Positions 11,444 to 22,059 of a DNA stretch of 64,000 nucleotides are shown one piece after another (the stretch's first letter is position 1; every line of letters starts with the position of its first letter). Source of the DNA: Calonectria ilicicola (lineage: Eukaryota > Ascomycota > Sordariomycetes > Hypocreales > Nectriaceae); NCBI GenBank assembly GCA_020809705.1, contig CP085833.1:1798001-1862000 (forward strand), written 5' to 3'. The position numbers were made by a program, and so were the translations under genes. The notes under the pieces are model-generated. The model did not search any database, was not told where the DNA came from, and saw only the letters and a list, made by a program, of their open reading frames with translations.

Positions 11444-12146
11444 TTAGACCTCGAACCTTGAATCACCATCTCGGTGTCTGTCCCCGACCTCCATCTCTCG
11501 GTTGAATTCCTTTCTTATCTCAAAATACCCTCCCATTTTTGCCTCGCATCGTCTTACGGCGATTTTTACTCTCGACTCTCCGATGACATCTCTGTACTTC
11601 GTTTCCAGTTTTTGTAGACGGGCTAGGTAGTCCTGGCGCTGTTCCCGCTGGACCTGCTGGAACTCTTCGCATTCTAGCGCATACCACCCTTCGTCAGTGT
11701 GTCGGAAGAGCAGAAATCGTGCCATCAGAAGCTGTCGGAGACGGTGCAGTCGGCAGCGAGGTCGCGCTGCTTGGAACGGCGGCGTAGATGAGCGACGGTC
11801 GTAGACGCGATGTCGCCATTCAATGAGGCCAATCCAGTACGATACCATGTGACGGTAGGAGAGCCATTCGACAAAGTCTTCCCATTCGTCCATGAGGTCG
11901 AGTACCGCGTCGCTGAATTCCTCTATCGCAGCGATTGCTTCGTTCTGTACATATTAGCGCTGGGATGCCTTTGTCTGCAGCAAGGACGATACCAACATAG
12001 AGCCTGAATCTGTCGTTTGTATACAGGAGCGCACCTGTAATCGTGGTACCGTCATGTACCAGCGATGGACACTGGGCAGGTCGGATATACAGTGCCTTGC
12101 GTTCTTCGTTGCGGACCACACTAAGCAGCTTGCTGAGAGTCGCCAT
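11444..12146 (-). CDS. Hypothetical protein, unknown family
   Basis: Two overlapping frames on the minus strand join through a 52-nt intron (11945-11996; GTTGGT donor, TACAG acceptor, branch-like GCTAAT). The model is exon 1 12146-11997 and exon 2 11944-11444, 216 aa. The GTTGGT donor is unusual, but the KGD2 gene in this window uses the same donor. The start at 12146 has a good Kozak context (ACGATGGCG); an upstream ATG near 12296 in the same frame is an alternative. The C-terminal half is rich in Trp, Arg and Glu, with a likely coiled coil around residues 135-170. No family was recognised, and no signal peptide or membrane segment is seen. Confidence 0.45.
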
Positions 12147-12530
12147 CGTAACAACATGGGGAGCGTGACCGTCGAAACATGAAAATGAAAGGATACGAAT
12201 TTCTTCATTTAAAATGTTGGGCAGCTGTGTGTTTTTGCTATAGATAGCTCGATGCGCTGCTAAAGCTAATCTCGCCTGCGTACCAAAGAACCGGGAACTC
12301 ATTCACTAGGTGCTATGACGCACCTTAGTAAAAAGAGATGCACAATTGTAGCATGAATCACATTCATTATTACATTATCTGTAATTTCTGTTTTCCCATC
12401 CTCTAAAATATCCAAATTGGCCGTTTCTCATAACTGTACAAGGACAATAATGTTAACTAGTAGTAGGAGATTGGCACCACTTCGGGTTTCGTCGCCATCA
12501 CCAATTGAAGCCATGCTTTTCTCATTTTCT
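12147..12530. other. Short intergenic region, AT-rich
   Basis: Upstream region of the hypothetical gene at left and 3' region of the permease at right. Nothing else is seen. Confidence 0.4.
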
Positions 12531-14232
12531 TTACCTTCCGGTGTACTTCTTCTCCAGGTACCGCAAAGGAACGTAGAAAAGCGAGCTCAACACAAATGCA
12601 ACCTCGAACCCAATATCTCCCGTCGTCTTAGCGATAGGACCCGTCCACCACACCTGAGCCATGCATGGCACGACCAAGCCAAAACAGAGCACGCCCGCAG
12701 AAATGGCTGCGATACCCACCGGAAGCCGCGAGGCAACGTTCCAGGTGGAGTGGTCATAAGATTCATAGTTGCCGCGGCGGAATACAAGGTGCTCCACGGT
12801 GACGATGCCAATGTAGGATGCGGACCAGTACCCAATCAGGGCGACAAAGTTTTCGAGGTTGACGAAGAAATCTTTCTGCGCGCGAATGCCCACGGGGATG
12901 GTGATGACGGTGACGACAATGGCGAAAGCATATCGGGGAATCTTGATTAGGCCCGGGATGAGAGTCTGGAAGTTGAGCGTAATGGCGTACATGGTGCCTC
13001 CCGTGTTGCCGAGCAGCGTCAGGGACAAGATGACGACGACAAACTTGCCAAAGCCACCAGCACTTGACAGCATGGCTGCGAGAACGCCACCAACCATGGT
13101 TTTGTCGTAGGCTTCTGACCACTCGGGAACGTTGGGGAGGGCACCAGCAATGGCAGCGCCCAGGACCATGAGGGGAACCGTGGGGGCAAGGAGGCCCCAG
13201 TAGGAATAGGCAAAGACTCGCCATCTGCCGCCTGTTAGCGATTTCTGCAACACGCTCTAAATATGTATAGCCAGAACTCACGAGGGAACCTTGGGGTCAA
13301 AATATGTGGTGAGATCGCTGGCAATGGCGGCCCAAGGAAGCATATAGCTAGCGACAATCATGCCAAAGCTCAGCACCATGCCCGCGGTAGGTGCCTCTGC
13401 GGGAGCGGCTTGCTTTTTGAGATCCGATCCTCCACATCCTGTGGCAATGGCGATTGCAATGATGGCGGGGATGGACGCATAAGTCTCGTAGTAGTGGAGT
13501 ACCTGGAACCCGCAAAACGAGATGAAGAGGGAGAGGAGCCCAATAATGACAATGCCGACATCCGGAGTGAGGCTACCACCAGAAACCGCAGAGAGACACT
13601 GGCCGCCAACAACATAGATGACGACGATGAAGCCGGTGAGTGTGGCTAAGTTGAGAAGTACTGGGATTGAAACAAGGTATCGACTGTTTTCAAGGTTAGT
13701 TTTCCCTTTTAACAAGTACTTGCAGTATTGTCATACCCGAAGCTGTATCGAGCCTGGATCATTTGCCTCATACCCGTCTTGGGGCCGAGGGTGGCAAGGT
13801 AGGCTGGCGCCACAGTAGAGAGCAGGCCGAAAAAGAGGATGACCAGAGAAGAGTCTCTTAGGCTAAGGCCATATGCAAGAGGCCCCAGCATGCCAAAAGT
13901 AATGCTTCAAACTGCAGTGTTAGCAAATATCTCAGTTTTTTGGTCGTACGACGACGACGGTTCAGTTGCGCCACTTACCCGAGAATATTCGCATTGATGG
14001 AAAACCAAACGGTGAAGATGTTGTAGAAGCGCGTCATCTGACGGTCCTCGAGGGGGATGGGCTGGATGCCCTTCTCCTCAACTCGACCCATGCGCAAGGC
14101 CTTGTGGAATATCGACGAGGCCTTGACGCTGAAGGTGTCGCTGTGGTCGTCTTGCTCTGGGCCTAGGGCGGTTCGCTCAGCAGGCACTGCAACCAGGGCC
14201 GCAGGCACGGCCTTTTCCATGTCGGCAGGCAT
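12531..14232 (-). CDS. Purine-cytosine permease, NCS1 family (Fcy2-like)
   Basis: A plasma-membrane nucleobase:cation symporter for cytosine and purines. Four exons (14232-13979, 13904-13737, 13683-13282, 13224-12531) with introns of 74, 53 and 57 nt, all GT-AG and frame-consistent, give 505 aa. The cytosolic N-terminus is followed by about 12 hydrophobic segments. Family landmarks are the RFYNIFTVWFSINANILG segment ending exon 1, GMRQMIQARYSFG, IPVLLNLATLTGF, and SYMLPWAAIASDLTTYF before the fourth exon. Length matches fungal Fcy2 (500-530 aa). The start is ATG 14232 (ATG 14220 is also possible); upstream in-frame sequence lacks an ATG. The exact substrate cannot be read from sequence. Confidence 0.93.
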
Positions 14233-15275
14233 GTTAGGGAGGGAACTATTAAAACTCGGTGTAGTCTCGCCAGGAGAGAAACCATGTGGTTCACCGCAGG
14301 AATGCAAGACGTTGATATATATCGTGGTTTGAGCAATTACTTAACCACCGGCCGACCCTGGTCCGGTCCCTCCACCACAGACCGAGAAAATTCCTGTCGC
14401 ATACCCGGGCGTCCTAGACTGACGGGCCGATGAGTGTGCACTGATTTGCGCTATAAACCTTGCAGCACGCCCCGGCCAGCCAGCCAGAGCCGGTCCAGAA
14501 GGTCTAGCGCCCGGGGAGTGGCCATCTCAAAGAGGTGAACGAACTGGTCGCCCTGTGTTTCCGCCATCGTGTGCCCCCATTTTGGCCACTCTCAGCGCTG
14601 GCGATCCTGATTAGCTCCTGTATCCGGGGTCTAGTCATGTTGCATAGGTACATGGGTGCTGGTGGAAAAAAAAAGAAAAGCCATGTTTTAATCTGGCACA
14701 TCCCTTGAGGGGAACTGGCACCCTGGAATGGACTTTGCATCCCTCAGAGCCGATCATCTTCAAGAGGAAATCCCTATCAAAGTGTATGCGAGATATTAAA
14801 AGAATAGCTGTATCCTTCTGACCGCCTTTTTTCAGTGAAACCCTGAATAACTATCCGTGATTTTATTTCTACCTACATGTCCATACTTCATATTCACCTT
14901 ATTTCGCTCTCTTCAATATCTCGAGAACAGCTCTTGGCGCTCCACTCGACTTAACCCAAGTAGGCCAGAATTCGGTGTCAGTTACTCCAAGGCGCGTGCC
15001 AGATCAACCACAGCCAAGAGAAAAAAAAAATTGCTAGCGCTCGCCCCTGGACGCAAAGAATCTGCGGGTGTATGCAAGTGAGTCAAGTCTTTGTGCCTTT
15101 GACAGCCGTCATCTGCAGCGGAACCGACGATTTGCGACTCTCCGCCCCTCGCTTCCATCTCTCCGCAATTGTCATGCATCCACAGTCACCTCAATTCTCA
15201 AGCTCAGACCGAAGAGTAACGTGATTCAAAACACCAGCCTGGTCGTTCCCTGTCTATGACGTGACGTGGCTCCGT
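14233..15275. other. Intergenic between permease promoter and CHL1 3' end
   Basis: About 1 kb without a credible gene. Upstream region of the permease at the left and downstream region of the helicase at the right, with short A/T runs. Confidence 0.45.
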
Positions 15276-18121
15276 CTATTTCGCCGCCGTCTTTTTCAAC
15301 TTCTTCTCTCGGAAGAAACCTCCGACGGCGCCCATGAGCCCTCCGAGGCCCTTCTCGTGACTGTCTCCAACCAGCCCCCCACGGATCCACCCCGGGAGCT
15401 TACCACGGATTCGCTCTGTCCCATAACGTCGGTCAACAAGCACAATTGCCGCGTAGTCGCCCTGGTGCCGAATTGCACGCCCGATACTTTGATTGACAGC
15501 CCGCATACATGCGTTTTCGTAATAGTCCCGAGCTGCCTGTTTTGCTCTGCTTGTGGCAGTCTCCTTGCTCACCCCTTGTGCTGTCAAGTTGGCCTGGGTT
15601 GTTGTCTCAATGTACTCAATCTTGGCCTTCCAGTCTGGGGATGCAATGTTGGGATACGGAAGGCCAATAACAATTACACATCGCCCGAGCCGATCTGAGA
15701 AGTTGATGCCTTCTGACATCTTACCACCGACTACACTCAGTAATAAGGCACCTTTAGCGCCGCTTGAGTCTCCCAAAATGGCTTGAGAGTATTCTTGAAG
15801 AACCTCCTCGCTTGATGCACCCCTTGTCTCCTTGAACAGGGCTTTCCGTGACCCCAAGCGATCCCATATTGACTGCCCGTTGTCTCCCTGTTTCTGCTGC
15901 CATACTGCAACTACTTGATCGAGATATCCGTAACTCGGGAAGAATAATACCACTCCATCAGGCACAAGTGAGCACAGATTTAAAATGGCCAGGCCCAGTT
16001 GTGATATCATCTCGCTATCCCCACGGCGTTGGTAGCTGAATTCGAATGGAGCTGCCCCTGGTCGAGATGAAGCTAGCGTCCAAACACAAATGTTTTCTGG
16101 CGGAATTACATGTCCGCAACTCAAGGTCGTGACCCTGTCATCCCCCAATGTCGGAAATAAATGGTCTTTGTAGTCATCAAATGGAGACATTGTTCCACCT
16201 GCAAGGACCACGGCTCTCGCACTGGACACAATGGAGGAGAATGCGTGAGTTGGCGATAAGAGCAGATACGAAAGTTTAATATCAGGCCCAGCATCCTTCA
16301 ACTTTTCGTAAAATATTCGCCCTTCGGAGCTGAGGTTGGTAAGAGCAACAAGAAATGAAACCAGTGTGTGAAGGACCGGTGTGCTCGACCTGGATACTGG
16401 CTTTCCTGTCGCGTCTTCGCTTTCGACATGAGACACATAGCTCTCGATCTTGTAGGCCAGCTTCGACTCTTGGATATACTGAATCAATTCAAACATGTTG
16501 ATCTGGTCAATACCTTTTGGCCGAGTTAAATCGTTCGCATCTACAATACCATGCTCTTGCTGCTCACAATCGTCAGTAGTTGCTCAAAATGTGTACCTTG
16601 GAACTTACCTTCAGCTTCAGGGCCCCTTCCATCCATTCACTGAGCCCTTCAATAACTCTGCCCACTCTTCCAACATTAACTCGGTTGACGCCTTTGAGCT
16701 TTTTGCCAAATTTCTTGACGTAGATGCCGAGCATACCTCGCCCTCTTTTCAGCTCACTCAGCTTGATTTCTGCGGCATGCACATTCGCCACTGCGTCCAT
16801 GATGTTATGGGCTTCATCAATAATGACAATATTCCCCTCCAGCTTAATACCGAGGGCATCTCTTGCACTTCTTTGTAGAAGAAGCGGATAAGGAAGTGTA
16901 ATAATTTCGGCACCTGGCAGCGCGGAACGTGATGCATAATATGGGCAAACTGCAAGCGACTTGCCCAGCTGGTGCAAGTCCTCAATGTCGGGAAGTGTAG
17001 CGAGGGCAGAATCACGGAACTGGTTGGTTTGTGACAACAAGTCCTCTTTGGGAACATAAGAACATTTTTTGGTTGACTTTGATTGTTGAAGTTCGGCGCA
17101 GCGGTCATTAATGGCCTGAACGGATCCCAACCGGGAGACAGATGGGTTGATACAAAGCCTTTGCCGAGACGACAAGGGCAATAGTTTAACCACCTCGGTG
17201 GTAGGCCGGTCATCTTTGGCAAGAGACGGGGGAAGTGATGGCGGGAATTCAGGGCGACGTAATTCGGTAATAAATTGGGAAAGTTGGGAGTGGGTTCTTG
17301 ATGTGTAATAAATCTACGAATGTTACTATTCGAACCTTTGGGGGTGAGCAGTGCAGGAATCGCACCTTGATTTCTTCTTCAAGGATATCTTGGTCCTCTT
17401 CCTGGGCTCTTGGGCCGCCCAGGCCAATTCTTGCTAGCACATCTCGTGATTCTTTACTAAGGCCGGAGAGGGGATCATTGGAGTTAGTGTCATGTTCATC
17501 AATATCGTCAAGCAGCCATTCAGCATCTTCATCAGTTACGCGGGAGGCAGCGTAGCCTGGGTCTTCAATACGCCGACGCTTGCGGCCACGCTCTTCAAGA
17601 GCCTTCTCCTTGAGTCTAAGGGCTTCAAGTCGCTTTTCACGGTCTTCCCAGCGCCCCACAAGTTCTTCTCGTTTGCGGCGGAGGAGTTGTTCGACAACCC
17701 ATGAGGGTTCATCCTTGTATGCTTCAGCAGAGGCTTGGAGCGATGCCTCAAATTTGGTCGACTTATGATGTCGCAGCCATGTAAGTGAAGCGCAGATGAG
17801 TGATAGTGATTTCCCCTGGAACCGGTGTCAGCATAAGAGATGCACTATCCACAGCTGTTTCCATTTCAACTCCCAAAAAAAAAAAAAATTGCAAAAACGG
17901 AATTCCGTATCTTTATAGCTAAATTAAAAGAAAACAAATTTGATGGGAAAACTCACAGTACCGGTTGGACTCTCCAAAATGCCAACCTGACCGTTTCCCG
18001 TTTCAAGTACATCAAAGACCGTCTTCATAAATTGCTCCTGGACGCTGTATGGAGTGAATGGATGATGAAAATCCAGCTTTTCGAGGCTCCTAGCCACTTC
18101 TTCTACGCTTTTTTCCGTCAT
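15276..18121 (-). CDS. CHL1: ATP-dependent DNA helicase CHL1 (DDX11/FANCJ-type, Fe-S superfamily 2)
   Basis: A 5'-3' DNA helicase for sister-chromatid cohesion and replication-fork stability in the nucleus. Four exons (18121-17957, 17815-17366, 17313-16609, 16559-15276) give 867 aa, the usual fungal length. Walker A SPTGTGKS (about residues 51-58) is split by the first intron. The Fe-S cysteines are C258, C276, C288 and C327. DEAH is at 370-373. Motif VI reads QSIGRAIRHQGD near the C-terminus, followed by DRRYGT. The second exon carries a charged coiled-coil insertion and an acidic stretch typical of Chl1. All junctions are in frame, with GTGAGT, GTGCGA and GTAAGT donors. The start is the first ATG before the Q-motif-like segment (FTPYSVQEQFM). 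The gene is divergent from the L28 gene, with about 350 bp between starts. Confidence 0.93.
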
Positions 18122-18468
18122 CCTGCACACATGAACAAATCCAGAGAAGTAAGTCCAGATCGCGTCAAAGTAGCGGACTCGCGCCAGTCTGGCAATCAGG
18201 ACCCCGGCCCATAGAAACCACCCCCGGAGCCCACCACGCTAAATGCGCGAGGTCACATGCCAGGTCACGCCCTACACGCACGGGCCATCGTCTCTGCCCC
18301 AAACGCCCACAGCCTGGGAAAGTGCCAATTCCAAGTTTAGGGTTGTCCTGCCCTCTCGTCTAACAATTTTCCGGTACTAGCCATTGGAGTGCCGTCGCAA
18401 AAACATCACCACCCACTTCCAGCTTCGTCCCAGAACACCGGAAAAGCGACAACACCACAGCCGTCGCC
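18122..18468. promoter_or_regulatory. Bidirectional promoter region of CHL1 and L28
   Basis: 347 bp separate the two divergent start codons. It is GC-rich on the CHL1 side, with CA/CT-rich sequence before the ribosomal-protein start. No individual binding site is claimed. Confidence 0.5.
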
Positions 18469-19251
18469 ATGCCTACCCGTTTGTCAAAGACCCGCAAGCA
18501 GTATGTGCTTTCCCTCACAACCGACGGCAGCAGCAGGAGAAGGCCACCGGGCTGTCATTGAGAAATTTGAGCCTTGGAGCACTCGATTGCGCAGCCGTCG
18601 ATTCACCGCGAGATTGGAGCATCATGGACTGACATTTTTCGCCTCACAGCCGCGGTAACGTCTCCGCCGGTAAGGGACGTGTCGGAAAGCACCGCAAGCA
18701 CCCCGGTGGTCGTGGTCTTGCCGGTGGTCAGCACCACCACCGTACCAACATGGACAAGGTTCGACGACCCGGATTCAAGAAAAGCGACTTCGAGAGCATG
18801 GAATGACTGACCTTTGGATAGTACCACCCCGGTTACTTCGGTAAGGTCGGTATGCGATACTTCCACAAGCAGCAGAACCACTTCTGGAAGCCCGTCATCA
18901 ACCTGGACAAGGTACATACATATCCCTCCCGATTCCACGATTTTATTTGTAGAAGGATTATAGTGGGGTGCACACTATAAAGAAAAATTCGGCGGGTCTT
19001 TTATGCAACACATTGGCTAACTCTGGATATAGCTGTGGTCTCTCGTCCCCGTTGAGACCCGTGACGCCTACGTCTCTGGCGAGAAGAAGGACACCGTCCC
19101 CGTCCTCGACCTCCTTCCCCTCGGCTACTCCAAGGTCCTCGGCAAGGGCCGTCTCCCCGAAATCCCCCTGGTCGTTCGCGCACGCTGGGTGAGCCGTCTG
19201 GCTGAGAAGAAGATCACTGAGGCTGGTGGCGTTGTTGAGCTTGTGGCATAA
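18469..19251 (+). CDS. RPL28: 60S ribosomal protein L28 (uL15, L27a family)
   Basis: A large-subunit ribosomal protein. Four exons (18469-18500, 18650-18758, 18822-18911, 19033-19251) give 149 aa, exactly the family length. The start [10 protein letters not shown] and the Gly/His-rich segment ([26 protein letters not shown]) are diagnostic; the C-terminus ends GGVVELVA. Introns are 149, 63 and 121 nt, relatively long for a 450-nt CDS. The first intron follows only 32 coding nt, the usual arrangement of ribosomal-protein genes. The second donor is a weak GTTCGA. Codon use is strongly biased to C-ending codons, as expected of a highly expressed gene. Confidence 0.95.
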
Positions 19252-19732
19252 ATTAAAACCTGTGCTGGCTGGAGTCGGGCTTGTGGATTTGGGAACCGGA
19301 TTTTCATGGATGAAAATGGTCCTGGGCCCCTGGATACCTGAACAGGGAAACGGGGAAGGACCTGGGTTGATCGGCTTCGAGCATTGCATCAGGGACTCTC
19401 GAAACGGAGTTTTAACGAAATAAAATCGATTTTCGCCCATGACCCATTATGTCTAGATTTCCAGGATTAAGGTGTCAAGGAATGGAGTTGGCTAGGTTTT
19501 TTCTCTCTTTCGTCTTCAAGCGGACTCGGCAAAGGAAACAGACAAAGACCTCAACTGATGACGGGTATTACATTCATCTCTACTGTCGTATGCTTGGACA
19601 TCTGGCCTAAGCTCCTAACCATCTACCGTCCTGAATATCCCATAACGCCGCCAAATGATGATGGTCTATAAATACACAGACATGCGCCCCATCTATGACA
19701 CTGTCGAGATTAACAATATTGACACGTTCCCA
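19252..19732. other. Convergent 3' intergenic region
   Basis: 481 bp between the stops of L28 and CDC7. No ORF is supported; it should hold both 3' UTRs and terminators. Confidence 0.45.
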
Positions 19733-21275
19733 TTAAGCATGTAGCATATCCATCTCGTCCTCATCGCCGAGCTCCTGGCTCGCCGGCTGATCAGCCCGAA
19801 GGAACTCGTGCTCTAGTGCCTGCTCGGCCGTAATTCTCCTACTAGGATCTAGCTCCATACAGCGCTCAAGAAACCTGACGGCCAGCTTCTCATCTGGAGT
19901 CAAGGGCTTGTCATCAGTGCGGCATGTGCTCCAGAGAATAATCTTTTCCATGCTGAACCCTTGCTGCCCCACGGTGGGGATGCTCGTCTCAAAGACGCAA
20001 CCGTGCAGCAGCCCGGCTGCCTTCATGCGCTTCGAGCCAAAGATTGTGGCGATTTCAATCATGGCCTCGACGTCATCGGCCGAATTGAAGAAGGGAAATC
20101 GCTTCGACATGATGGTGAGGAGGATAACTCCTGCAGACCAAATGTCAATTGACGTCGTCTGTTCTGTGCACTTGAATAACACCTCAGGGGCACGAAATCC
20201 TCTGGTGCCAGCACGGTTCGCACGCCGAGAGGAGCGGGTGTCGGATTTGGGATACCCAGGCTGAGGGTTGGTTGAGTTCTGGGCCCAGACTGAGTTGGCC
20301 TGGCGGTGTTTGCGAGTCTCTCGAGCCTCATGGCAGAGACAAGGCTTGCAATCCGAACCCTCCCGCTCGGCGAGACCGAAATCGACGAGGACACCGCGCT
20401 GGGAGGCCGGGTCGTAGAGAAAGTTGGTGGGCTTGATATCTCGATGGAGAATCTTGTGCTCGTGAACACTCTTCAAAGCTGTGAATAGCGAGCGCAGGTA
20501 GATTGCAATGTCCGGAATTGTCATGTCCCGGAAATAGGCGCGAAAGTCGCCATGGCGGAAGTATGGCAGGATAGCTACCACCTGGTCTGTGTGGCGGAAG
20601 GCTGTGATGAGAGGACAAACTGAGGGGCATTGACGCAGATCATGCAGGAGCTCTAGCTCGTTGAGAATACGCGAAGGACTTGAGGTAACGTAGATCTTCT
20701 TGATGGCGACGTAGCGAGTCCTGCGACGGGGCGATTGATGCGACATGCCGCTACCAGTCCTCTTCAGGGGTGGCGGCGTCCATTTGGTTGTATCCTCATC
20801 CAGGTCCCAGCTGTTATCGTAATGGCCGTACATAACATCCATTGCCTTGTAAACAGTCGAGAAGGTACCTGCAGCGGATCCAGTCAGCATGATTGTCTAT
20901 GCGAACAGGGGTTCGCTGTTTACCTTCGCCAATGCGCTTGAGCAGACGGTACCTGTTGCGAAAGCCCGGGAAGTCGCTGGTCAGTTTGTCCATGTCGGCC
21001 TGGACACCACTGTCAACAGCTTCGTCTTCGGAGCTCTCCTCAACCATCTCTTCCTCCTCTTCCTCCTCCACCTCGTCGACTGGTTGCTGGTGGTGGTTGT
21101 GGTACTGTGGAGTCTCGTGGTGATGATGGTATTGTTGTGGCTCGTCTTCTTCTGGAGGGACGGCCTCTTCAGTGCGCTCCTCCTCGGCCATCATCTCCGT
21201 GTCCTCTGTCCTTGCATCTTCGTGGATCTCAAAGGGCTCTTCGACTTGCTGGTGGTGATGAATCGCAGTAGCCAT
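19733..21275 (-). CDS. CDC7: Cdc7-type protein kinase (DDK catalytic subunit)
   Basis: A nuclear Ser/Thr kinase which with Dbf4 phosphorylates MCM helicase to fire replication origins. Two exons (21275-20924 and 20868-19733; 55-nt intron) give 495 aa (yeast Cdc7 507). The intron cuts the glycine loop IGEG/TFSTVYK (115-125). VAIKK is at about 171-175, catalytic loop HRDIKPTN at 259-266, DFG at 280-282 and GTRGFRAPE at 338-346. The inserts that mark Cdc7 are present: one after the glycine loop (about 133-168) and one of more than 50 residues between DFG and APE. The N-terminal 100 residues are low complexity: His-rich tracts followed by a long Glu run. The start is ATG 21275, the only ATG before the acidic region. 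Confidence 0.93.
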
Positions 21276-22059
21276 TGCGACGGTAGTTTCGATTGGCTTG
21301 CTCCGTTTTGTCGACTTTTACCTCGCACAATCCAGCGCAATGCCTCGTCGTAAAGAAAAGGAATTATCCCAGCCGCAGCCGCGCTCAATCGGCAACCAGT
21401 AGGTACAGTGTGCACAACGACTAACAAAAAAAAATCCAGACAAAGAACATGTGCATCTGCAGGCAGGTTTTCAGAGGGTAAAGAGTTTGGACGGGCCGCT
21501 CGGTGGAGGGGCTTATTCATGCACTGTAATTCGCTGCAGGGGGGGTAAGCCAGCCATAACACGCGCTGTGGTCTGTGGGCGGCCGATGGCGGGGAAAAAA
21601 GCACTTGGTGGGTTAGTGCGCGTCAAAGAAAACAAAAACAATTCGTTGCTGAGAAACCTCGCAGTCATCACCGCCATGCACCAAATGCAGTGGCTGCTCC
21701 ATTAACCATCGCTGCTTGTGTCATTTATCATTCATAACTCGACCAACCACACGCGCGACAGCCAAGACGCGTCCACCTGCAGCTATAGGTGCAGAGTTAT
21801 ACGTTGTACAGCGCCGTTGTGAACCGCTGCACCACTGTACCACTGTACCGCCCTACCGCTATACCGCTGCCCCCCAGCGGCACACCAGTGGCTTGAATCC
21901 CCAGGAAATGATCCAGCCGTGATTCGCACTATATCTCATTTCCCTGTCCCACCCCTCCTTCACACACACACTGTCCCCTCTACCTTATCTCCTCCCTCAT
22001 CACCATCATTACCACACCCGCGCGCCCGCCGTGGTGACGCCCTCCCTCGATTGCCCGCC
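21276..22059. promoter_or_regulatory. Divergent promoter region of CDC7 and CND1
   Basis: About 780 bp between two opposite start codons. The right 130 bp is CT/CA-rich leader of CND1. No gene is seen. Confidence 0.45.

Noticed and set aside
15261..15698. 145-codon frame antisense to the CHL1 3' end
   Set aside because: The opposite strand encodes conserved helicase motif VI and the C-terminus.
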